Source: Gemmatimonadota bacterium (GTDB lineage Bacteria > Gemmatimonadota > Gemmatimonadetes > Longimicrobiales > Gaopeijiaceae). From it: a DNA stretch of 34,703 nucleotides. The notes under the pieces were generated by a model. It did not search any database and was not told the DNA's origin. It worked only from the letters and a program-made list of their open reading frames with translations. A program made the position numbers and the translations under genes. The stretch is taken from contig JAJEBR010000026.1 in NCBI GenBank assembly GCA_022822445.1, positions 1 through 34,703 on the forward strand. The letters run 5' to 3'. Below, one piece after another: positions 15,744-25,740 of the stretch; position 1 is the first letter of the stretch; the number at the start of each line of letters is the position of its first letter.

Positions 15744-15867
15744 GGGTCGATTGTAAACGGGAATCTCCGGGCGCGCGAGGCGGGCGACGGTGCGCGCGCT
15801 GCCTCCCCGGCCGGACAGGGCGTCGAGTCCCATCCCGAGAATCCGGGCGCCCGCACGCGCCAGCGAT

Positions 15868-15873
15868 TAGAGT
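15868..15873 (+). promoter_or_regulatory. Possible -10 hexamer for a leaderless transcript
   Basis: TAGAGT ends seven bases before the ATG at 15881. A -10 box at this distance would place the first transcribed base at or next to the A of the start codon. No Shine-Dalgarno is visible between hexamer and ATG, only a run of four G too close to it. Confidence 0.35.
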
Positions 15874-15880
15874 ATTGGGG

Positions 15881-17119
15881 ATGAGGACGTATTCGAACCG
15901 CGGCTGGCGCCTGGCGCTCTGCGTGTTTCTGGCCGGATGCGGATTGCCCGGGCCCCGGGCGGACGTTCCCGCCGGGGACGGAGCCGGAGACGGAGCCGGG
16001 GACGGAGCCGGGGACGGAATTGCGGACGGAACCGCCAACTGCGAAGAACCCGGTGCGGCGGCCGCGCAGGCCCTCCTGCGGGTGGGGTGTGACGGCGAGC
16101 TTCTGCCCGGCCGAGCGACCTGGTCGACGGAGGGACGGGTCGTCACGCTCGATTTCGGGACCGGGGCGGTCGGCGCGAGAGCAGGAGACGGGCCGGTCGG
16201 GTCCGCGCTGGTGAGGACCTGGCCGCCGGTGGACGAGCCCCCCTGGCTGGGCCACGGGGTGGGGCGCATCGCCGTCGAGGGGGACCGCGTGCGCGTGGAA
16301 TTGAACTCCTGGGACCGGGCCCGGCTCTTCACGGATCTGCGCCTCTCGGGCGCCGGGTTGTCGCCGGTCGAGGGTGACGCACGCGACGCGATCGATGCGG
16401 GGGACGCTGAGGTCGTCACGCATCACGACGCCTCGATCGAGTATGCACGGGCGCTGGGCCGGGAGGTGGACAGGATCGCCTTCGACCGGCTCTACCTGGC
16501 AGTGTTCGCGCGCGGTGCCGTCCACGAGATCCCCAGGCTGCTGGTGGACCAGGTGACCCGCGACTGGGCGGAATGGGGCGCCCCGGGCGCACGACGGGCT
16601 TCGCAGCTGTCCGTGCCTGTGCTGCGCCTCCGCTCGGGCCGCCCGCCGCGTACGGCTACGCGCTGGACCTTCAACTTCAGCGAACGGTGCGGTGCGCGCA
16701 GTGACGCGGCCGGCGCAGCGGCCCGGTCCGGGGGCGGGGAGCTTCCATCCGGCCGTGCGCCGCCACCGCCGCAGCCCACCATCAGCTACCCGGAAGGGGA
16801 CCTGGCTGCCCGCCAGGCGGCGGAGCGGCTCGTCTCGGCCGGGATGCGCGGAGGCGCCGAGGCCGAGGCGCTGGCCGCACTTACGGGATCGACGGAGCGT
16901 CTGGCGGTGCGGGCGGCGAGCGGCGGGAACGGGGCGCGCGCGCCTGCGGACGTGGCCGGGATCTTCGTGGTCTACGGCGGCCCCGGCCACCCCTGCTCCC
17001 TCCACGCGGAGGTGCTGCGGGCGGCCGCCGCGTGGGGCCTCACGGAGGGCGCTCCGGATGCCCACCTTTTCTTCCTCGGCGAGACCGCGAGCTTCCTGGT
17101 CGGCAAGGAGGCCGGATGA
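15881..17119 (+). CDS. Lipoprotein of unknown function in a two-component operon
   Basis: This 412-residue protein was not recognised. Its signal peptide (NRGWRLALCVFLAGC) ends in a canonical lipobox LAGC, so it should be lipid-anchored. A Gly-Asp-Gly-Ala repeat follows at once (residues about 32-47). The middle contains hydrophobic beta-like segments, an HHDASIEYARALGREVDRIAFDRL helix-rich part and a Pro-rich linker. Near the C-terminus VAGIFVVYGGPGHPCSLHAEV is well ordered. No catalytic motif is evident. The stop overlaps the sensor kinase start as ATGA, so it may act as a periplasmic or envelope partner of that kinase. Confidence 0.75.
   Translation: MRTYSNRGWRLALCVFLAGCGLPGPRADVPAGDGAGDGAGDGAGDGIADGTANCEEPGAAAAQALLRVGCDGELLPGRATWSTEGRVVTLDFGTGAVGARAGDGPVGSALVRTWPPVDEPPWLGHGVGRIAVEGDRVRVELNSWDRARLFTDLRLSGAGLSPVEGDARDAIDAGDAEVVTHHDASIEYARALGREVDRIAFDRLYLAVFARGAVHEIPRLLVDQVTRDWAEWGAPGARRASQLSVPVLRLRSGRPPRTATRWTFNFSERCGARSDAAGAAARSGGGELPSGRAPPPPQPTISYPEGDLAARQAAERLVSAGMRGGAEAEALAALTGSTERLAVRAASGGNGARAPADVAGIFVVYGGPGHPCSLHAEVLRAAAAWGLTEGAPDAHLFFLGETASFLVGKEAG
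15974..16018 (+). repeat. 12-bp tandem repeat inside the lipoprotein gene
   Basis: The unit GGGGACGGAGCC occurs three times with one substitution plus a partial fourth copy. It encodes Gly-Asp-Gly-Ala repeats directly after the lipobox, a flexible acidic tether whose length could vary by slippage in steps of four residues without a frameshift. Confidence 0.8.
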
Positions 17120-18875
17120 GCTTTCGGGGCCGCCTCGTCGTCGGCGGACTGATCGCGGCGCTGGTGCCGGTCCTGCTGCTGGGCCTGCTGGTGCGCGGTG
17201 TGGGGGTCCGGCGCCTGGCCGACGCGAACGCCCAGCGAATGGCCGAACGCGCGGACCGGCTCACCGCGGCCTGGGCCTCCGCCGGAGAGATGCTCGGGGA
17301 GCGCCTGGAGACGCTCGGCACCATGCTGGAACAGGACAACGAGATCAGGGTCGCGCTCCGCACCGCGCAGGGACCGGCGCTGCGGGACGCGGTGGCGCGG
17401 TTCGCGAAATCGAGCGGGCTGAGCGTGGCCTGCGTGCTCGACCGGACCGGTACGATCCTGGCCGCAAGTCACTTCCCCGGGGACGCGGGGCGCCGCGCCC
17501 CGGCCCTGGCCGCTCTTGCGGATCGCCCGGGCGCGCCGGTCGTCACCACCCTGTCGCAGCCTGCTTCCGACGTCACCGTGCTGGCCCGCGCCGGGCGGCT
17601 TGCCGTGGCCGGGATCGAGGTGATCCTGATCGTGGCGGAGGAGCTGCCCGCACTGGGCCTGATCCCCGCGGGCGAGGGGCTGGCCCTGCTGGCGGTGGCG
17701 GAGGGGGGCGCGCCGGGGGCGGAGCGCGTGGTCGGGGACGGTGTCGCCGCTGGCCTCGGGACCGGTTTGCGGCCCGCGGACACGGACGCCGCCGGCAGCC
17801 GCAGTCCCGATCCGGGCCACCGGGGCCGCCACCGCATCGGGCGGGTGCTCTGGCAGGGGTGGGGGGATGACGGCGAGACCGTTCCGGTGGAGCTGGAGAT
17901 GGCCTGGCGGGATCCGCTGCTGGCCGACCTGGTCCGGTCCTACGACCGGGCGCTGCTGTTGTCGCTGGCGGTGGCCGCCGCGCTGGCCCTCCTGCTGGGC
18001 CGGGCGATGTCGCGCCGGCTGTCCAGTCCCGTGGAGCGGCTGGCCGCGACGGCCCGGCGCGTCCACATGGGGCGGCTCGACGAGACCTTCGGCGGGGGCG
18101 GGGGCCGGGAGCTGGACCGGCTGGGGTTCTTCCTCAACGGCATGCTGAAGCGGATCCGCGATGGGATCGTGCAGGTGAAGGACGCGGAGAAGCGTGCGAC
18201 CCTCGGCGAGCTCGCGCGCCAGGTGAACCACGACGTGCGCAACGGTCTCGTGCCGATCCGCAACGTGATGAGCCACCTCGGGGAGGCGCACCGCAGCGGC
18301 CCCGCGGAGCTGGCGGGGGTCTTCGAGGCCCGTTCCGGGACCGTGACGGCGAGCATGGACTACCTGGGAGAGCTGGCCGACCGGTACCGCGCGGTGGCCG
18401 TGCACGGCGCGCGCGAGCGGACCGACCTGCGCGAGGTGGCGCGTGCGGTGGTCGAGGCCAGCCAGGCCGCGCCGCCGGGAGTGCGCGTGGTGGGGGAGCC
18501 GGGCCGGGAGCCGGCGTGGGTGGAGATGGACGCCGTGTCTCTGCGCCGCGTGGTGGACAACCTGGTCGGCAACGGGGTGGAAGCCGTGCGGGGGGATGGG
18601 GGCGGGGTGGTTCGCGTGACGGTGGAAGCCGAGCGGGAGGGAGAGCGTCCCGGGTACGTTCTCACGGTGGCCGACGACGGCCCGGGAATCCCCGACGGCG
18701 TGCGCGAGCGGGTCTTCGAGCCCTTCTTCACCACCCGCGGGGAGGGCACCGGACTCGGCCTCGCGATCGCCCGCAGACTTGTGCGCGACGTGGGCGGATC
18801 CATCGTGCTGGAGAGCGAGGAGGGACGCGGCACCCGCGTCTCGGTGCGGCTGAACCGGGCAGAGGGAGACCTCCG

Positions 18876-18879
<4 letters not shown>
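17116..18879 (+). CDS. Membrane sensor histidine kinase
   Basis: The protein has 587 residues. TM1 ([19 protein letters not shown]) lies near residue 8, a sensor region of about 240 residues follows, and TM2 ([17 protein letters not shown]) lies near 278. A HAMP-like linker comes next, then a dimerisation helix with H372 in [18 protein letters not shown]. The ATPase domain has the N-box [12 protein letters not shown]1 DDGPGIP, F FEPFFTT and G2 GTGLGLA. It should autophosphorylate H372 and pass phosphate to the activator encoded next. The start overlaps the lipoprotein stop (ATGA) and follows AAGGAG. The sensor region matches no named domain I recognise. Its stop overlaps the regulator start. 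Confidence 0.92.
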
Positions 18880-20375
<1,496 letters not shown>

Positions 20376-20386
20376 AGTCACGAATT

Positions 20387-20423
20387 GTATGGAGAACATT
20401 ACATTTTGTAAGGTATTCATTAC
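20387..20423. promoter_or_regulatory. 37-bp bipartite dyad element, copy D
   Basis: GTATGGAGAACATTAC (20387-20402) and GTAAGGTATTCATTAC (20408-20423) are separated by ATTTT. It begins 11 bp after the stop of the sigma-54 activator, about 445 bp before the next gene, so it lies nearer an operon end than a start. Confidence 0.75.
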
Positions 20424-20644
20424 TTAATTGATGGTCTGACCGGTACAGTCCGGAGGCGGACGGCGGCGAGCCACCGCGAACCCGCAACCGCACCCGCGAT
20501 GCGCGTGGCTCGTGTTCTTCGACCGGGTGCGCTGAACTCTCGTGAGCTGACGATCCGCCGTTTCCGAATGGACCAGGCCGGCGACCGGGACTCCTCATCA
20601 GGCGACCGTCCCCCGGTTCTGCGTGGACCAGCCTCCACCGCCTT

Positions 20645-20660
20645 GTGTCCGAGCGGACAC
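20645..20660. promoter_or_regulatory. Perfect 7-bp-arm palindrome
   Basis: GTGTCCG and CGGACAC are exact inverted repeats around AG. The size and symmetry suit an operator for a dimeric regulator. It lies 208 bp before the TPR lipoprotein start. Confidence 0.45.
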
Positions 20661-20707
20661 GTCATCGCATCGGTTGCTTGACCCGGCTGCATGAGTCCTG
20701 CATTCCT

Positions 20708-20730
20708 AAGTTGTTGTTTATCAATAACTT
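20708..20730. promoter_or_regulatory. AT-rich inverted repeat upstream of the TPR lipoprotein
   Basis: AAGTTGTTG and CAATAACTT pair at eight of nine positions around TTTAT. It is one of the few AT-rich patches in this part of the window and may be an operator or overlap a promoter. It lies 138 bp before the start codon. Confidence 0.4.
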
Positions 20731-20867
20731 GTGTCCACATCCGGTCCTCATGCCCACTTTGGCCCGCCCGTTGCCCCTGTCAGAAGGCAGAATCAACGGC
20801 CCCCACGCGGGTGGAACGGGATCCAGCCCGCTCCCCCGCCGGGGCCCCTGGCCCGGGGAGGCCACAA

Positions 20868-21929
20868 ATGAAGAAGAAGACGGACGGAAACGGAACGGCC
20901 GGGGCGGACCGCTCGGAGAAGGTGCTGCGCTGGCTCGCCATGGTGCTGGCGCTGGCCTGCTTCGTGGCGGCTTCAGCGTGCGGCGGCGACGGCGAGGGCA
21001 GCGTGTCCGGCGACGCGCGAACCATCGACACCTGGGTGGTGGCGCAGGAGCCCGACTGGCAGACGGTGCCCGCGGTCGACGAGATCGACTCCGTGCCGGT
21101 GGAGGCGCCGCCGAGTGCGCCGATCGCCCCCGAGGAAGTGCGCGCCGCGTCCCGGGGCGACGCCGAGGGCGCCTTCGAGGAGGGCAGGTACGGAGAGGCG
21201 ATCGACCTCTTCAGCCTCTACACCGAGGAGCACCCGACCAACCCCTGGGGGCACTACATGCTCGGACTGTCGGGCTGGAAGGCGGGTCACCTGGACGTCG
21301 CGGAGACCCATCTGCTGGAGTCGATCGGGCTCGCCCCGGACGACGTCAGGTCGAGGGTGAACCTCGCGCGTGTCCTCATCGAGGCCGGTCGGCCCGCGGA
21401 CGCGGTCGAGCAGGCCGGGGCCGCCGAGGAACTCGACCCGGCCTCGATCCAGGCGAAGCGGGTGCACGCGCGCGCACTGGCCGAGAACGGCGACCGCGCC
21501 GGCGCGCTCGACAAGTACCAGGACGCGCTCTGGATCAACCCCGACGACGGCTGGTCGCTGAACAACATGGGGTACCTGCTCATCCAGCAGGGCAGCTACG
21601 ATGACGCGATCGGTCCCCTGGCGCTGGCGGCGCGGGTCGACAGCACCAACGTCACCTTCCTGAACAACTTCGGCGCCGCCCTGGAGGGCGCGGGGTTCCC
21701 CGTCGCGGCCCTCGCCGCCTTCCGCTCCGCCGCGGAGATCGATCCCGGCAGCAAGGCCGCGGAGAGCGCACGGCGGCTGGAAGAGCGGGTCGACCCGGAC
21801 GCCGTCCCCGAAGTGACCAGGGCCGAGCTGGCGCATGCCTACCGCGAGGAACTCATCATCGGGTCCTCCGCCCGCAGCGACAGCGCCGGGCGCTGGTTCC
21901 CGCACGAAACCCGGCCCCGCGGACGGTAG
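20868..21929 (+). CDS. TPR-repeat lipoprotein
   Basis: This 353-residue protein has a basic N-terminus, a hydrophobic core (LRWLAMVLALACFVAA) and the lipobox ASAC, so it is probably anchored in the envelope. From about residue 100 it carries tandem tetratricopeptide repeats, for example EGAFEEGRYGEAIDLFSLYT, RVNLARVLIEAGRPADAVEQ, ALAENGDRAGALDKYQDALW and LNNMGYLLIQQGSYDDAIGP. TPR domains bind partner proteins; no catalytic function is implied. ATG at 20868 follows GGGGAGG at 20856-20862. The next gene, an exporter, starts 81 bp after the stop and may or may not share the transcript. Confidence 0.88.
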   Translation: MKKKTDGNGTAGADRSEKVLRWLAMVLALACFVAASACGGDGEGSVSGDARTIDTWVVAQEPDWQTVPAVDEIDSVPVEAPPSAPIAPEEVRAASRGDAEGAFEEGRYGEAIDLFSLYTEEHPTNPWGHYMLGLSGWKAGHLDVAETHLLESIGLAPDDVRSRVNLARVLIEAGRPADAVEQAGAAEELDPASIQAKRVHARALAENGDRAGALDKYQDALWINPDDGWSLNNMGYLLIQQGSYDDAIGPLALAARVDSTNVTFLNNFGAALEGAGFPVAALAAFRSAAEIDPGSKAAESARRLEERVDPDAVPEVTRAELAHAYREELIIGSSARSDSAGRWFPHETRPRGR

Positions 21930-22010
21930 CGGTCGTGGCCTCCGGCGGGCCCCCGCGCTACCCTACGGACCGGACGAATCGACCGTGGGACCGACGGGGG
22001 GCGGGACGGT

Positions 22011-23822
22011 GTGACCGAGAAGAAGAAACTCCAGCCGGGCAGGGTCTGGCACGAGGCCAGGGAGATCATCTGGCGGTATCGCCGGCGGGTCGCCCTCGGC
22101 CTCGTCGTCATGGCCGTGGGCCGCGTCGCCGGGATGGCCATCCCCGGGTCCACCAGGTTCCTCATCGACGACGTCCTGAACGGCGGCCGCGCCGACCTCC
22201 TCCTCCCGCTGGCTCTGGTCGTGGGGGCGGCCACCCTCGTCCAGGGCGGCACATCCTTCGCGCTGTCCCAGATCCTGGGCGTCACCGCCCAGCGCGCCAT
22301 CACCGAGATGCGCAAATCCGTCCAGGCCCACGTCGGGCGGCTTCCCGTCCACTACTTCGACTCCACGAAGTCGGGCGTCCTCATCTCCCGCATCATGACC
22401 GACGCGGAGGGGATCCGGAACCTGGTGGGCACGGGGCTGGTGCAGCTCACCGGCGGCGTGATGACGGCCGCGCTCTCGCTCTGCGTTCTGCTCTACCTGA
22501 ACTGGACGCTCACCCTCTACACGATCGCGGTGCTCCTCGTCTTCGGGGGCTCGATGGCTGCGGCGTTCCGGCGCCTGCGCCCCCTCTTCCGAGAGCGCGG
22601 CAAGATCAACGCGGAGGTCACCGGCCGGCTGGGCGAGAGCCTCTCCGGGGTGCGGATCGTCAAGGCCTACACCTCCGAACGCAAGGAGGACCGGGTCTTC
22701 GCGAAGGGGGCGCACCGGCTCTTCCGCAACGTCGCGAAGGCGGTGACCGGCGTTTCGGCGGTGTCGGCGGTCGCGTCGGTCGTCATGGGGGCGATCGGCA
22801 CCGTCCTCATCATCGTCGGGGGCGGCGCGGTCGCGGGCGGCGCCATGACCACCGGCGACCTGGTCATGTACGCGGTCTTCACCGGCTGGATGATCAATCC
22901 GCTGGTGCAGATGGCCAACATCGGCACACAGATCACCGAGGCCTTCGCCGGCCTCGACCGCATCCGCGAAATCCGGTCGATGGCCACCGAGCTGGACGGG
23001 GACACGGACAAGCGGCCACTCCGCGGCACCGACGGGCATCTGGTGTTCGAGGACGTGTGGTTCTCCTACAGTGAGGATCTGCCGGTCCTGAAAGGGGTCT
23101 CGCTGGACGCCCCGCCCGGCTCCACCACCGCGCTGGTAGGCTCGTCCGGTTCCGGCAAGAGTACGCTGGCCAGTCTGGTCCTCTCCTTCAACGCCCCCGA
23201 CTCCGGGCGCATCCTGGTGGACGGACGCGACCTGGCCGAGCTCCGGCTCGCCGACTACCGGCGCCAGGTCGGGGTGGTTCTCCAGGACAACTTCCTCTTC
23301 GACGACACGGTGGAGTACAACATCCGCTACGGGCGTTCCGGCGCCGGCCGGCACGACGTGGTGCGGGCCGCGAAGCTCGCCCACTGCCACGAGTTCGTCA
23401 CCGCCTTCCCGGACGGGTACGATACGGTCATCGGCGAGCGCGGGGTGAAGGTGTCGGGCGGCCAGCGCCAGCGCCTGGCGATCGCGCGCGCCATCCTCGC
23501 CGATCCCCGCATCCTGATCCTCGACGAGGCCACCTCCAGCCTCGATTCCGAGAGCGAAGCCCAGATCCAGGAGGGGCTCCAGGCCCTGCGCAGCGGCCGC
23601 ACCACCTTCGTCATCGCGCACCGCCTCTCCACCATCCGCAGCGCCGACCAGATCCTGGTCATCGAGGACGGGCGCATCGCCGAGCGGGGCCGCCACGCCG
23701 AACTGATGGCGCTGAACGGGCGCTACCGCGAACTTCACGACCGGCAGCACAGGATCGAGATGAACCGCTTCGTGAACCCGGGCGAGGAGCTGGTTCCGGA
23801 TGCAACGCGACGAAAAGTTTAG
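22011..23822 (+). CDS. MsbA-like ABC exporter, fused membrane and ATPase domains
   Basis: This 603-residue half-transporter has six expected membrane helices in residues about 25-310. The ATPase domain has Walker A GSSGSGKST from residue 377, Q-loop VVLQDNFLF, signature VSGGQRQRLA, Walker B ILILDEATSSLD and H-loop IAHRLS. It would act as a homodimer. Exporters of this kind flip lipid A-core (MsbA), other lipids, peptides or drugs; with LPS genes in the window an MsbA-like role is possible but not shown. GTG at 22011 fits the usual N-terminus (KLQPGRVWHEA). The strong basic cluster RYRRR precedes TM1. Confidence 0.92.
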   Translation: MTEKKKLQPGRVWHEAREIIWRYRRRVALGLVVMAVGRVAGMAIPGSTRFLIDDVLNGGRADLLLPLALVVGAATLVQGGTSFALSQILGVTAQRAITEMRKSVQAHVGRLPVHYFDSTKSGVLISRIMTDAEGIRNLVGTGLVQLTGGVMTAALSLCVLLYLNWTLTLYTIAVLLVFGGSMAAAFRRLRPLFRERGKINAEVTGRLGESLSGVRIVKAYTSERKEDRVFAKGAHRLFRNVAKAVTGVSAVSAVASVVMGAIGTVLIIVGGGAVAGGAMTTGDLVMYAVFTGWMINPLVQMANIGTQITEAFAGLDRIREIRSMATELDGDTDKRPLRGTDGHLVFEDVWFSYSEDLPVLKGVSLDAPPGSTTALVGSSGSGKSTLASLVLSFNAPDSGRILVDGRDLAELRLADYRRQVGVVLQDNFLFDDTVEYNIRYGRSGAGRHDVVRAAKLAHCHEFVTAFPDGYDTVIGERGVKVSGGQRQRLAIARAILADPRILILDEATSSLDSESEAQIQEGLQALRSGRTTFVIAHRLSTIRSADQILVIEDGRIAERGRHAELMALNGRYRELHDRQHRIEMNRFVNPGEELVPDATRRKV

Positions 23823-23828
23823 AGAACA

Positions 23829-23861
23829 CTCTCCGGCTGGACCGAGTCAGTGGCCGGGGAG
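23829..23861 (+). terminator. Possible hairpin after the ABC exporter gene
   Basis: CTCTCCGGC (23829-23837) and GCCGGGGAG (23853-23861) can form a 9-bp stem with one G-U pair over a 15-base loop, seven bases after the stop. No T-tract follows, so termination is only a possibility. Confidence 0.3.
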
Positions 23862-23902
23862 CGCGCCTGGCGCCTTCGCGCTGGTGGAATGCCGCCCGGC
23901 CG

Positions 23903-23916
23903 CACTATTTATAGTG
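23903..23916. promoter_or_regulatory. Palindrome overlapping a TATAGT hexamer
   Basis: CACTAT and ATAGTG are exact inverted repeats around TT, the only AT-rich patch before the DUF885 gene. TATAGT at 23910-23915 could be its -10 box, and the palindrome would let a repressor cover it. No -35 box is clear. Confidence 0.4.
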
Positions 23917-23959
23917 ACGGAGGCAGGCACATCCCAACCCTGCGGACGGAGGCACGAAG

Positions 23960-25603
23960 ATTAGGCGCGAACTTCTCACCGCGGCCCTGGTCCTCGCGCT
24001 GGCGATGCCCGCCTGCTCGCCGGGAGACCCGTCCGCCGACCCGTCGGAAGGGAGCTACACCGACCTCGAGACCCTCTTCGCCGATTGGCGCGAGTTCGAG
24101 GCGCCCGCCTTCGTGAGCGGCGTGCCGGACTATTCGGAGGGCACGATGGCCATCCAGCATGCCCTGCTGCCGACGATGCGGGCGCGGCTGGACGCGCTGG
24201 ATCCGAGCGACTGGCCGGTCGCCCGGCAGATCGACTGGCACCTGGTGCGCGCCGAGATGAACGGGCTCGACTTCGATCACCGGGTCCGCCGGCCCTGGGA
24301 GCGCGACCCGGCCTTCTACGTGATGATCCATGCGGCGCAGAGCGATGTTCCCGCCCACGAAGGCGCCGTCATCCACGGCTGGATCGACCTGTGGACCTAT
24401 GACTACCCGCTGTCGCCGGAGGATGCAGACGAACTGGCGGACAGGATCGGGGCCATCCCCGCGATCCTTGAGCAGGCGCGCCGGAACCTGACGGGGGAGG
24501 CGCACGACCTCTGGGTGGCGGGGCTGCGCACCTTCCGCGCCCAGGCCGCCGATCTCGACGCCTTCGCCGAGCGGGTGGGCGGCACAAGCCAGGCCCTGGA
24601 CGCGGCGATCGCGGCCGCGGGCGAGGCGACGGACGAGTTCCACGACTGGCTCGAGAGCGAGGCGGCGTCGCGGACCCGGCCCTCGGGGATCGGCAAGGAG
24701 CACTACACCTGGTACATGCACAACGTGCACCTCGTCCCGTTCTCCTGGGAGGAGCAGGTCATGCTGATGCGGCGGGAACTCGCGCGGGCGCACGCTTCGC
24801 TCCGCCTGGAGGAGCACCGCAACCGGGGCCTCCCGGAGCTGACCCGCATCCAGACCGCCGAGGAGTACGACCAGCGGCTCGACGCTTCCGTCACCGAATA
24901 CATGGCCTTCCTGGAGGAGAACGAGATCCAGCGGGTCGAGGCGTGGATGGATCCCGCGTTGCGCGCCAGGAACGGCTCCTTCACGCCGGCTGCCACGGGG
25001 GAGATCCGCAACTTCTTCCAGGAGGTGAACTACCGGGACCCCGTGGTGCTGAGAGTGCACTTGCACCACTGGATCGAGCTTGCCACGATGGTCGAGGAGC
25101 CGCACCCGAGCCGGATTCGCAGCATCCCGCTCCTGTACAATATCTGGGACGCACGCTCGGAGGGGCTCGCGACCGGAATGGAGGAGATGATGATGCACGC
25201 GGGCCTCCTGGACGACAAGCCCAGGTCCCGCGAACTGGTGTGGATCATGCTGGCGCAGCGTGCCGCCCGCGCCCTGAGCGGCCTCCAACTGCACGGCAAC
25301 GTCTTCGACATGGAGGAGGCCGTCGCCCACGCCACCGAGTGGACCCCGCGCGGATGGCTCCCCGACGCGGCTCTCGTACGCAACGAGCAGCACCTCTACC
25401 TGCGCCAGCCCGGCTATGGCACCAGCTACCTCACCGGCAAGATCGAGATCGAGGAACTGATGGGGGAGTGGGCGCTCCAGGAGGGCGAAACCTTCACGAT
25501 GCAGCGGTTCTTCGACGAGTTTTTCGCATCCGGCGTCATACCGGTGGTGTTGACCCGGTGGGAGATGACGGGGAACGTGAATGAGTTGTTGCAGTCCCGG
25601 TAG
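23960..25603 (+). CDS. DUF885 family lipoprotein, probable ATT start, altered metal motif
   Basis: The protein has 547 residues if it starts at ATT 23960. From there it reads as RRELLTAALVLALAMPAC, a full lipoprotein signal, with GGAGG at 23948-23952 seven bases before the ATT. The first conventional start, ATG at 24005, would remove most of the signal. DUF885 identity rests on EGLATGMEEMMMHAGLLDD, which corresponds to the family's EGWALYxE region, on LHGNVFDMEEAV, and on QPGYGTSYLTGK near the C-terminus. The family's HEGxPGHH metal motif is not intact: the corresponding place reads RVHLHHWIEL, keeping HH but not HE. It may be inactive or use other ligands. A palindrome with a TATAGT box lies upstream and a hairpin follows. 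Confidence 0.85.
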   Translation: MRRELLTAALVLALAMPACSPGDPSADPSEGSYTDLETLFADWREFEAPAFVSGVPDYSEGTMAIQHALLPTMRARLDALDPSDWPVARQIDWHLVRAEMNGLDFDHRVRRPWERDPAFYVMIHAAQSDVPAHEGAVIHGWIDLWTYDYPLSPEDADELADRIGAIPAILEQARRNLTGEAHDLWVAGLRTFRAQAADLDAFAERVGGTSQALDAAIAAAGEATDEFHDWLESEAASRTRPSGIGKEHYTWYMHNVHLVPFSWEEQVMLMRRELARAHASLRLEEHRNRGLPELTRIQTAEEYDQRLDASVTEYMAFLEENEIQRVEAWMDPALRARNGSFTPAATGEIRNFFQEVNYRDPVVLRVHLHHWIELATMVEEPHPSRIRSIPLLYNIWDARSEGLATGMEEMMMHAGLLDDKPRSRELVWIMLAQRAARALSGLQLHGNVFDMEEAVAHATEWTPRGWLPDAALVRNEQHLYLRQPGYGTSYLTGKIEIEELMGEWALQEGETFTMQRFFDEFFASGVIPVVLTRWEMTGNVNELLQSR

Positions 25604-25638
25604 GCGGGACCGCCTCCACGGGGGCTGGCTGTCCCGCC
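25603..25638 (+). terminator. Hairpin at the end of the DUF885 gene
   Basis: GGCGGGAC (25603-25610) and GTCCCGCC (25631-25638) are perfect complements over a 20-base loop, beginning in the stop codon. No T-run follows. It probably ends or protects the DUF885 mRNA. Confidence 0.5.
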
Positions 25639-25669
25639 GGCCGTCGACCGATTGTGCCGGATTACTTGC

Positions 25670-25697
25670 ATGACACTGGAGCCGCGCCGAATATAGG
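25670..25697 (+). promoter_or_regulatory. Possible promoter of the aminotransferase-TonB receptor operon
   Basis: ATGACA (25670-25675) and TATAGG (25692-25697) are 16 bp apart in a locally AT-rich stretch. The start point would be near 25704, leaving a leader of about 37 nt that carries GGAAGAGG before the ATG at 25741. Confidence 0.35.
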
Positions 25698-25740
25698 CTA
25701 CATTGAGTCAGTATCCGATCCGCGAGGAAGAGGCAGTATC

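Larger units (their letters stand above)
20424..20867. other. Long intergenic region with two further inverted repeats
   Basis: No convincing gene was found in these 444 bases on either strand. Beyond the palindrome at 20645-20660 and the AT-rich inverted repeat at 20708-20730 it shows no clear terminator or RNA family. It serves as the long upstream region of the TPR lipoprotein and could hide a small RNA. Confidence 0.5.

Noticed and set aside
20654-20670. Possible sigma-54 promoter (GG-N10-GC) before the TPR lipoprotein
   Set aside because: The bases around the GG and GC pairs match the -24/-12 consensus poorly; GG-N10-GC alone is common in such GC-rich DNA.
21963-23750. A 595-codon minus-strand frame opposite the ABC exporter
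   Set aside because: It is antisense to Walker A, signature and Walker B motifs in the plus frame, and has no features of its own.
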